Positions 49,731 through 56,676 of a stretch of 56,676 nucleotides of DNA are shown here, piece by piece. The number at the start of each line of letters is the position of its first letter. The stretch's first letter is position 1. Position numbers and translations under genes: made by a program. This DNA comes from an uncultured Prevotellaceae bacterium. Lineage in GTDB: Bacteria > Bacteroidota > Bacteroidia > Bacteroidales > Bacteroidaceae. Location: positions 1-56,676 of the forward strand of contig CALAEY010000065.1 in assembly GCA_937891085.1 (NCBI GenBank), written 5' to 3'. Below the pieces are notes generated by a model that worked only from the letters and a program-made list of their open reading frames with translations, ran no database searches and was not told the origin of the DNA.

Positions 49731-52142
49731 ATGGCTACTACCAAAAAGCAAACTTCCGACGACTTCATGTCATTGAAAGACCTCTTCACCCTCTGCCTCA
49801 GTCACTGGAAGTGGTTCGTCCTCTCCCTGTTCATCACTATAGGCATCGCAGTGCTCTACCTGCTCGTCACCCCATCGGTCTATACCCGCAGTGCGAGCAT
49901 CCTCATCAAGGACGACTCCAAGAGCAAGTCCTCCATCAGCAGCGACCTCAATGCCTTCGCAGACTTAGGCCTGTTCAATACCAACACCAATGTGAACAAC
50001 GAGCTCATCTCCATCCAGTCGCCCGCCATAATCCTTGAGGTGGTGAAGCGTCTGCGTCTCAACTTCGACTACTCCGTGCAAGGGACCTTCCACGCCAACA
50101 CCCTCTACGGTCGCAACCTCCCAGTAAGCGTCACCATCGACGATATGGCCGACAACGACGCTGCTGAGTTCACCCTCCAGCTCGGACCCGACAACCACTA
50201 CACCGTCAGCGATCTCACCCACAATGGCGACGACATCGACGGCACCTTCCGGGGCACCTACGGCGACACCCTCGCCACCCCATTAGGCACCATGTTAGTC
50301 ACCACCACCCCATACTACAGCAAGCAGGCCGAGAAAGACCCTGTCCACGTCACCCGTAGCGGACTCATCAACAGCATCACCGCTTGTCAGAAGAAGCTCA
50401 CTGCTGCCCTCAACGACGATAAGGCCACCATCATAGACCTCACCTACCGCGATGTCTCCATCCAGCGCGCCGAGGAGTTCCTCAACACCCTCATTGCTAT
50501 CTACAATGAGAACTGGGTGAAAGACAAGAACCAGATAGCCGTCAGCACCAGCCAGTTCATCAACGAGCGACTCAGCGTCATCGAAGACGAGCTGAGCAAC
50601 GTAGATAGCGACATCTCCACCTACAAGAGCGAGAACCTCATTCCCGACGTAGAGAGCGCCTCTGCCATGTACATGCAGGAAGCCAGTGCCGCCAATGCGC
50701 AGATTGTCAATCTGAACAACCAGCTCTACATGGCCCGCTACATCCGCAATGCCGTCACCGACAACAGCCGTAGCTCCCAGCTACTCCCGGCCAACTCTGG
50801 TATCAACAACGCCACCATCGAGCAGCAGATAGCCACCTACAACCAGCAGCTCCTGCAGCGCAACTCCCTCGTGGCCAACTCCAGTGAGCAGAACCCGCTC
50901 GTGCAGGACCTCGATGCCCAGCTCACCCAGCAGCGTGGTGCCATCATCTCCTCCATCGACAACCAGATCAGCTCCCTTAACGCCCAGGTACGAGGCTACG
51001 GTGCCAGTGCGGCAGCCAGCACCTCCCGCATCGCCAGCAACCCCACCCAGGCACAGTACCTGCTCAGTGTAGAGCGTCAGCAGAGCGTCAAGGAGCAGCT
51101 CTACCTCTTCCTCCTCCAGAAGCGAGAGGAGAACGAGCTCTCCCAGGCCTTCACCGCCTACAACACCCGCATCGTCACACCTCCTATGGGCAGCCTGCTT
51201 CCCACCAGTCCCGTGCGTCGTAACGTCCTTCTGGTGGCCATTGCCCTCGGCCTGCTCATTCCGCTGGTCATCCTTTTCATCCGTGAGAACATGAACTCCC
51301 GCGTGCGTGGGCGCAAGGACCTCGAAGACCTCACCGCACCGTTTGTAGGTGAGATCCCACACTACGGCAAGAAACCCTCTTTCTGGAAGCGCATCCTCCG
51401 TCTCTTCGGTAAGAAAGAAGCCCAGACCGCATACCAGGTGGTGGTCAAGCCCGGCAGTCGCAACTACATCAACGAGGCATTCCGTGTGGCACGTACCAAC
51501 CTTGAGTTCATGCTCGGAGAAGAAAACCGTCACCGTGTCATCATGATTACCTCCTCCAATCCCGGCAGTGGTAAGACCTTCATCACCATGAACCTCGCTA
51601 CCACCTTCGCCATCAAGGATAAGAAAGTCATAGCCATCGACTTCGACATGCGTAGAGCCTCCCTCAGCACCCTGGTGCACAATCCGGAGACCGGCCTTGC
51701 CGACTACCTCAACGGTAAGGTCACCGACTGGCGCACCCTCGTGGCACAGAGTGAGAGCAGCGGTCATTTCGATGTCATCCCAGTGGGCACCCTTCCACCG
51801 AACCCCACCGAGCTCCTCTTCACCCCCCGTCTGGAGCAGCTCATGGCAGAGCTCCGTGGCGAGTACGACCTCATCTTCCTCGACTGTCCTCCGGTAGAGA
51901 TCGTGGCCGACAGCTCCATCATCTCCCGTTGGGCAGACATCACCCTCTTCGTCATCCGTGCCGAGCTCCTGGAGCGTGACATGCTCCCAGTCATCCAGTC
52001 CTACTACGACGACAAGAAGTTCCACAACATGTCCCTTCTCCTCAACGGCACCTACGTGGCCCACAGCCGCTACGGCTACCACCGCTACGGCTCCTACGGC
52101 TATGGCTACGGCAACTACGGTGGCTACACCAAAGACGAGTAA
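49731..52142 (+). CDS. Polysaccharide co-polymerase / tyrosine autokinase, Wzc-like
   Basis: An 803-residue Wzc-type protein controlling chain length and export. The Wzz domain begins near residue 15 with a membrane helix (FVLSLFITIGIAVLYLLV), followed by a periplasmic coiled coil (about 230-450) and a second helix near 495 (LLVAIALGLLIPLVILF). The BY-kinase domain has Walker A SSNPGSGKTFITMNLA near 605, Walker A' VIAIDFDMRRASL and Walker B LIFLDCPPVEI near 720. The C-terminus is a Tyr-rich tail (YGYHRYGSYGYGYGNYGGY), the autophosphorylation cluster. ATG at 49731 is used; the longer frame from 49578 overlaps wza. The gene is unusually rich in C-ending codons. Confidence 0.94.
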   Translation: MATTKKQTSDDFMSLKDLFTLCLSHWKWFVLSLFITIGIAVLYLLVTPSVYTRSASILIKDDSKSKSSISSDLNAFADLGLFNTNTNVNNELISIQSPAIILEVVKRLRLNFDYSVQGTFHANTLYGRNLPVSVTIDDMADNDAAEFTLQLGPDNHYTVSDLTHNGDDIDGTFRGTYGDTLATPLGTMLVTTTPYYSKQAEKDPVHVTRSGLINSITACQKKLTAALNDDKATIIDLTYRDVSIQRAEEFLNTLIAIYNENWVKDKNQIAVSTSQFINERLSVIEDELSNVDSDISTYKSENLIPDVESASAMYMQEASAANAQIVNLNNQLYMARYIRNAVTDNSRSSQLLPANSGINNATIEQQIATYNQQLLQRNSLVANSSEQNPLVQDLDAQLTQQRGAIISSIDNQISSLNAQVRGYGASAAASTSRIASNPTQAQYLLSVERQQSVKEQLYLFLLQKREENELSQAFTAYNTRIVTPPMGSLLPTSPVRRNVLLVAIALGLLIPLVILFIRENMNSRVRGRKDLEDLTAPFVGEIPHYGKKPSFWKRILRLFGKKEAQTAYQVVVKPGSRNYINEAFRVARTNLEFMLGEENRHRVIMITSSNPGSGKTFITMNLATTFAIKDKKVIAIDFDMRRASLSTLVHNPETGLADYLNGKVTDWRTLVAQSESSGHFDVIPVGTLPPNPTELLFTPRLEQLMAELRGEYDLIFLDCPPVEIVADSSIISRWADITLFVIRAELLERDMLPVIQSYYDDKKFHNMSLLLNGTYVAHSRYGYHRYGSYGYGYGNYGGYTKDE

Positions 52143-52210
52143 TAATTTATTCACCATTCAGCACAAGCCTCATGGTTAAAAAATAGTATAATTATAATAC
52201 AATAATTATT

Positions 52211-52645
52211 ATGATAATTGGATATACTACAGGAGTGTATGACCTATTTCATATCGGCCATCTTAACTTACTGAAGAATGCGAAAGGTATGTGTGATAAA
52301 TTGATTGTTGGTGTTACAGTCGATGAACTTGTTGCATACAAAGGTAAGCAAGCTATGATACCATTTGAAGATAGAATTGAGCTAGTCAGAAGTTGTAAAT
52401 ATGTAGATGCTGCCGTTCCTCAATATGACATGGATAAACTTGCTGCATGTAAGAAATTAGGTGCTCAGTTTCTCTTTGTGGGTGATGACTGGTATGGCAC
52501 AGAAAAATGGAAGAAATACGAGGAAGATTTTGCAAAAGAGGGTATAAAGATTGTATATTTCCCATATACTAAAGGCGTATCTTCTACAAAGATAACGGAA
52601 GCACTTAATGCTGTGCGTGAGCATAATCTCGAAGATGTTAAATAA
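52211..52645 (+). CDS. Glycerol-3-phosphate cytidylyltransferase-like protein (TagD family)
   Basis: A 144-residue nucleotidyltransferase with GYTTGVYDLFHIGHLNLL at the N-terminus (HIGH motif), RIELVRSCKYVDAAVP near 60, and KGVSSTKI near 120, the TagD RSXGISTT-like end. TagD makes CDP-glycerol from glycerol-3-phosphate and CTP. A related substrate such as CDP-ethanolamine or CDP-choline precursor is possible. The sequence is much more AT-rich than wzc. It is followed by a MITE-hit gene and licD, which suggests decoration of the polysaccharide with a phosphodiester-linked group. Confidence 0.85.
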   Translation: MIIGYTTGVYDLFHIGHLNLLKNAKGMCDKLIVGVTVDELVAYKGKQAMIPFEDRIELVRSCKYVDAAVPQYDMDKLAACKKLGAQFLFVGDDWYGTEKWKKYEEDFAKEGIKIVYFPYTKGVSSTKITEALNAVREHNLEDVK

Positions 52646-52660
52646 TTAATAATATAAGCG

Positions 52661-53872
52661 ATGGTAGATAAAGATTTTATCCATGTGGTGATAAGTTCCT
52701 AAAGGCTTAATAGCGTTCCTTAAATGGTGTTTTATGCAACAAATCAAAGATATTTCTTTCAAAAATACGATAATTATGTCTATTACAGGCTGTCTTAGAT
52801 GACATATTTTAGGTTTAGGAACTTATCACCACACGGAGAAGATTTTTGCTTAAGTTCATACATGGCTTTTCGCTATATATGGAAAGATGGAATAGATTTC
52901 TGTGAAGGTTTTCAACACAAGAATTTTAGACCAGTAAATGTTGCTGAACGCATACCTGTAAAAACCTCTGAAGATATTGACAAGGAAATACAGAAACAAT
53001 TTGATGCTCTATATGAGAAGTATGATAATATAGGCATCTTATTGTCTGGTGGTATGGATAGTGCCAATCTTGCAGCATACCTTAGACCAGGTAGTCATGC
53101 ATACACATTCAATTCTGTATCAGGTGTGTTTGATGCAGATGTTATGCGGGCTAAGAAATATTGCGAGAAAAGGCAACTGTGCCATCACCTCATTGATATT
53201 ACTATGGATGATTATGAAAAATATACTCCGATAGTGATGAAGACCAAGTTTGCACCTGTACATTCCATAGAACCTCAGATTTATAAAGCGGCATTGTTGG
53301 CTAAACAAGACGGTGTACAACTTATGATAGTAGGAGAGAGCGCAGACTTGATCTTTGGCGGTATGGATAAACTTATTTCTCCAAAGTGGACGTTCGATAG
53401 TTTTGTAAAGCGCTACACCTTCTTAGATCCTGCTTTAGTATTGATGAGCCCTGTAGATCAGTTAGAATTATTTGAGTATTATCGCACAAGTGAAACAAGC
53501 ATTGATTATATGAAGTTTATGGACGAAGTGTTCTCTATTGAGAGCAGTGGTTCATACATGAATGCTTTTGGAACTGCTTGGATGCCTTATTACGATCCCT
53601 ATGCAAAGCTTATTATGGCAGATTCATTAGATATGGATAGGGTACGTAATGGTGAGCCCAAATATCTTGTTCGTGGTTTGTATGCTATCAAATATCCAGA
53701 ACTGGAGATTCCTTTCAAGATACCTATGCCTCGTCCTGTTGATACAATCTTCAAGAACTGGGAAGGTCCAAAGCGTGCAGAGTTTAGAAATGACATCCCG
53801 ATGGCTAATCTGACTGGTAATCAGAAGTGGCAATTATGGTGTGCAGAACTATTTTTATTAATGCTTAAATAA
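52661..53872 (+). pseudogene. Asparagine-synthase-like gene with a MITE after codon 6
   Basis: The original start is ATG at 52661 (MVDKDF), cut by the MITE at 52679-52838. Removing the MITE and one 8-bp duplication restores MVDKDFCLSSYMAFRYIW, a protein of about 348 residues. The body resembles the C-terminal synthase domain of asparagine synthetase: PP-loop ILLSGGMDSANLA near residue 80, and VGESADLIFGGMDKL near 175. There is no glutamine-hydrolysing domain. The MITE supplies an alternative in-frame ATG at 52799, adding MTYFRFRNLSPHGE to residue DF onward, so a full-length fusion protein of 357 residues may still be made. Function in polysaccharide amidation is inference. Confidence 0.78.
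52679..52838 (-). mobile_element. 160-bp MITE, copy 3 (inverted)
   Basis: The same 160-bp element as copies 1 and 2 but on the opposite strand, with two substitutions. It is flanked by the perfect 8-bp duplication AAGATTTT (52671-52678 and 52839-52846). It interrupts the asparagine-synthase-like gene after its sixth codon. Confidence 0.95.
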
Positions 53873-53882
53873 TTCTTTAAAT

Positions 53883-54677
53883 ATGCAGCAATTAACACCT
53901 CTGGAAATTAAAGCTGTTCAACTGAATGTTTTACAGGAGTTTCATGATTTTTGTCTAACTCATGATATTAAGTATTCACTTTGTGCAGGAACATTACTTG
54001 GAGCTATACGTCATAAAGGATTTATACCATGGGATGATGATATAGACGTGATGATGCCACGTAAGGAATATAATAAATTACTGTCTATTTATCAATCAAC
54101 AACTACAACTCTATACCATTATAATACACATAAATCTTACATGACATCATTTGCAAAACTCAGTGATAATAAAACTATAGTAAAAGAAAAATATAGATAC
54201 GAAAGTGATTTTGGAGTAAACATTGATATTTTTCCACTAGATTATTTCCCAGATTCGATGACTGAGTCAAAATTATGGTCTTTGCGATTAGGCATATTAA
54301 AAGACATTCGAGATGTAAAGCAAATTAAAATCTCACATAAACGTAGTATCATTAAAAATAGTATTCTATTTTTTCTGTATTTTTTAGCATTGCCAATACC
54401 AATGAGGTGGATAGTTCGTCGTGTAGATATTCTTGCGCAGAAATATTCATTTAAAACAGATGGTTATTTGGGAAATATGACTAATGGTTATCGAATGAAA
54501 GAGCGTAATCCTAAAGCTCAAAAATTAATTGATGTTGTTTTTGAAGGAAGATTATTTAAAGCTGTGGATAATTATGATAAATATCTAACAGGTTTGTTTG
54601 GTAATTATATGCAACTCCCGCCTGAAGAGAAGAGGGTTTCCCATCATAGTTTTACAGCTTACTGGATTAAGAAATAG
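53883..54677 (+). CDS. LicD family phosphotransferase
   Basis: A 264-residue LicD-family protein. Key features are LCAGTLLGAIRHKGFIPWDDDIDVMMPR near residue 38-65, the conserved Asp-rich metal motif of the family, and YSLC before it. LicD proteins transfer phosphocholine from CDP-choline, and the family is related to fukutin-type enzymes that use CDP-ribitol or CDP-glycerol. With a TagD-like gene two positions upstream, transfer of a phosphoglycerol-like group to the polysaccharide is plausible but inferred. The gene is AT-rich, and starts 10 bp after the preceding gene. Confidence 0.88.
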   Translation: MQQLTPLEIKAVQLNVLQEFHDFCLTHDIKYSLCAGTLLGAIRHKGFIPWDDDIDVMMPRKEYNKLLSIYQSTTTTLYHYNTHKSYMTSFAKLSDNKTIVKEKYRYESDFGVNIDIFPLDYFPDSMTESKLWSLRLGILKDIRDVKQIKISHKRSIIKNSILFFLYFLALPIPMRWIVRRVDILAQKYSFKTDGYLGNMTNGYRMKERNPKAQKLIDVVFEGRLFKAVDNYDKYLTGLFGNYMQLPPEEKRVSHHSFTAYWIKK

Positions 54678-54722
54678 CTAGTACTTAGTCTTTATAAACG
54701 AATAATTAACTGTAATAATAAT

Positions 54723-55940
54723 ATGCCAAGTAATAAGGATTTGCGTAAAAATATAATTTACAGCTATTTTTGGAGCGGAATTCAAAAATTTGGTGTACTC
54801 TTTTTACAGTTTGTTTCAAATATTATTCTTGCAAGATTACTATCTCCAGAAGATTTTGGCTATATTGCCATTATAGCAGTCATATTGAATATAATGCAAG
54901 CTATAGTAGAAGGTGGTTTCGGATCCGCTATTGTTCAACGAAGGAATATAAATGAAACAGATATTTCAACGATTTTTATATCTAATTTTGCTATAGCAAC
55001 TATCCTCTTTTTATTACTTATCATATCTTCGAGTCTTATTGAAACATACTATAATTTGTATAATTTAAAGGTATATGTAAGAGCTGAAGGGTTTATTCTT
55101 ATAATTAATGCCCTTTGTATAGTACAAATGAATATGTTAATAAGAGAAATGAGATTCCGATCCTTCTTTATTTCTAACTTTGTTTCTGTTTTGATAAGTG
55201 TTTTCTTAGCAATTTTTTGTGCAGTGAGAGGAATGGGTGTTTGGAGTTTCGTGATACGTGATTTATCAAAGGAATTGATATTATTAATATTGCTGTTTCA
55301 TTTTTCACCTTGGCGTCCACAAAGACTGTCAATATCAAAAATTGCGTTTATAGATATTTTTCAGTACTCATTTCCGATTCTTATGGCTTCATTGGCTCGC
55401 CGTATCTATGATAGTGCTCAGGCTTTAGTTATTGGTAGACAGAGCTCCCCTGTAAAGCTTGGTTATTATATACAGGCTAAGAAAATGGAAGAAGTTCCAA
55501 TTACAGGATTTGCGGATTCAATTTCTCAAGTATTATTCCCTGCTTTATCTCGTGAATATGAGTGTGGTATGTTGAGTGGAAATTCTTTTTTTAGAAAGAA
55601 TGTTAAAATGATGAATTTTATGATTATTCCAATAGTAGCAATAGCAGAATTATGTGCTGACTCAATATTTCATATTCTATTTGGAACACAATGGAATAAT
55701 AGTATTCCAATGTTTAAAATTATTTGTTTGGCAGGGATAACGATACCTGCCGTAAAAGCTAGTTCTGAGGCTTTAAAAGCCGCAGGCAGAAGTGATTTGT
55801 TTTTTTACGTTCAGTTAATCCAGAGATTATTGGGTTTCATTTTTATTTTGTTATCATCTTTTTTAGGTTTAACGGCAGTCTTATGGGCACTTGTTATCAA
55901 TAGCATTATATTCTTCATCTCTAATATGTATTTTAGGTAA
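54723..55940 (+). CDS. Polysaccharide flippase, Wzx-like, probably shortened at the C-terminus
   Basis: A 405-residue multi-pass protein of the polysaccharide/lipid flippase (MATE-like MOP) superfamily. It begins IIYSYFWSGIQKFGVLFLQF and has ILARLLSPEDFGYIAIIAVI near 37 and GFGSAIVQR near 67; about ten to eleven helices are visible. WzxC-type flippases usually reach about 480 residues with 12-14 helices. The frame ends at NSIIFFISNMYFR, in the last part of a helix pair, and an IS5-type element follows, so truncation by that insertion is likely. Whether it is still functional is unclear. Confidence 0.82.
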   Translation: MPSNKDLRKNIIYSYFWSGIQKFGVLFLQFVSNIILARLLSPEDFGYIAIIAVILNIMQAIVEGGFGSAIVQRRNINETDISTIFISNFAIATILFLLLIISSSLIETYYNLYNLKVYVRAEGFILIINALCIVQMNMLIREMRFRSFFISNFVSVLISVFLAIFCAVRGMGVWSFVIRDLSKELILLILLFHFSPWRPQRLSISKIAFIDIFQYSFPILMASLARRIYDSAQALVIGRQSSPVKLGYYIQAKKMEEVPITGFADSISQVLFPALSREYECGMLSGNSFFRKNVKMMNFMIIPIVAIAELCADSIFHILFGTQWNNSIPMFKIICLAGITIPAVKASSEALKAAGRSDLFFYVQLIQRLLGFIFILLSSFLGLTAVLWALVINSIIFFISNMYFR

Positions 55941-56101
55941 TATCTATTAATACATAAATTCGAGTGGAAGCCGTTCCGTTAGAATAATTTCTTTCAGAAT
56001 CTCACCCTCGTAAGAGGGCTACGGCTCGCGATGGTGTTCGTTTATCCGCTCATTGGCTTATTGGCATATTGATTTAGACGATTTGACATGTATGGACACA
56101 G
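55941..56101. other. Non-coding stretch between wzx and the IS transposase
   Basis: No ORF is visible. A small hairpin CCCTC-GTAA-GAGGG lies near 56004-56017. This stretch probably contains the end of the IS element, but the terminal repeat cannot be located without its other end, which is beyond the window. Confidence 0.4.
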
Positions 56102-56676
56102 TTATCCCTGTACGTTGGCCATAGCCTGCCTGATGATGGCAGGCTGGCAGCGGCAGAGCTGTTCGTATCTGAAGATGTTATAGACAAGGCAGGTCAGAGC
56201 CGTGGATGCCTTGGCCCGTATCATACCGATGCTTCGCACCAGAGAACCGTTCATCGCCCCCTCCACAAAACCGAAGATGTGTTCTATGAGGCATCTTGTG
56301 CGAGACTTCTCACGGTTGTTCTTCTTCTGCTCGTCTGTCAGGGGGTGGTTCCTGTAGCCTTTCTCGCAGATGACGGGATTCATGCCGCACTTCGTGACGA
56401 CCTCCTCCTTGCCGGCATATCCCGCATCAAGCCACAGATCCTGACCCTTGTCCTTCTCCTCGATGAGAGGCTCGATGACATTGGAGTCATGCACGCTGGC
56501 AGTCGTGGTGTGGTACTTCTCGATGAGCTTTGTCTTCTTGTCGGCCTTGACGTGGTCCTTGTAGCCATAGTGGTTCTCGCCACGCTTCTCCGTCCAGCTG
56601 GCATCGATGTCCTTGTGGCTACGCTTGTGGGCCTTGCGCTTCTTCTCCGCCTCGGAGTCGCCGTCCTCTGCCTGCC
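56102..56676 (-). CDS. IS5-family transposase, partial (runs off the window)
   Basis: The minus-strand frame stays open from the window end to a stop at 56102, giving at least 191 residues of the C-terminal part. It reads KDIDASWTEKRGENHYGYKDHVKADKK in segments, then TTTASVHDSNV (second catalytic-region Asp), LWLDAGYAGKEEV with a DDE Asp, and CLIEHIFGFVE with the Glu, typical of IS5-group transposases. The N-terminus lies beyond the window. The frame is intact in the visible part. Its end is 161 bp from the shortened wzx gene. Confidence 0.88.
   Translation of the reverse strand, partial: QAEDGDSEAEKKRKAHKRSHKDIDASWTEKRGENHYGYKDHVKADKKTKLIEKYHTTTASVHDSNVIEPLIEEKDKGQDLWLDAGYAGKEEVVTKCGMNPVICEKGYRNHPLTDEQKKNNREKSRTRCLIEHIFGFVEGAMNGSLVRSIGMIRAKASTALTCLVYNIFRYEQLCRCQPAIIRQAMANVQG

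Noticed and set aside
50781..52157. A 458-codon minus-strand frame opposite wzc
   Set aside because: It reflects the C-rich codon use of wzc; the Val/Gly/His-rich product has no family features.

Overview
This is a Bacteroidales chromosome segment, most likely Prevotellaceae. The evidence is TTTG-N19-TAnnTTTG promoters without Shine-Dalgarno sites, fused corrin-ring genes of the Bacteroides/Prevotella type, TonB-dependent receptors, a Bacteroidetes-type Wza/Wzc pair, a rubredoxin-first rubrerythrin, and DUF families typical of the phylum. I cannot name a species from the sequence alone.

Layout. 1-2439: two tRNAs (Gly, partial; Asp) around an agmatine deiminase and a lipid kinase. 2504-5521: an accessory patch with an acyltransferase, an ATPase gene broken in its Walker A motif by a 160-bp MITE, a gene remnant, two palindromes and a second identical MITE just before mutS2. 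5532-22834: core genes on the plus strand: mutS2, hisH-hisA-hisF-hisIE, ftsE, lysC-lysA, a lipoprotein, murB, an MBL hydrolase, dnaN, a DnaQ-like exonuclease, recN and a degenerate-protease/TPR protein; one DUF3127 gene is on the minus strand. 22860-29471: ridA, then a minus-strand run of folC, a YggS-type protein, DUF4494, DedA, a TPR protein and glnS. 29472-35714: two candidate small RNAs, an EamA transporter, a secreted Trp/Gly/Tyr-rich protein, an OmpP1/FadL-like protein and a rubrerythrin.

36271-48365: a large minus-strand cobalamin locus. A cobalamin riboswitch precedes a BtuB-like TonB receptor, a CbiK-type cobaltochelatase with a lipoprotein signal, a second TonB receptor, and four fused corrin-ring genes (cbiH-cbiC, cbiE-cbiT, cbiG-cbiF, cbiJ-cbiD). 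48454-56676: a surface-polysaccharide locus (wza, wzc, a TagD-like cytidylyltransferase, an asparagine-synthase-like gene carrying a third MITE, licD, a shortened wzx) that runs into a partial IS5-family element. From about 52.2 kb the sequence is much richer in A+T, which suggests acquired DNA.

Two repeat systems run through the window. One is a 160-bp MITE with three nearly identical copies, each flanked by its own perfect 8-bp target duplication; its ends can supply start codons to the genes it enters. The other is a set of short arrays with an exact 7-bp period (AATTCAT, AATTCAC, TTTAACG, TTTAGGG and similar units), placed mostly just upstream of start codons, sometimes overlapping starts or stops, and once inside a coding region (cbiET).
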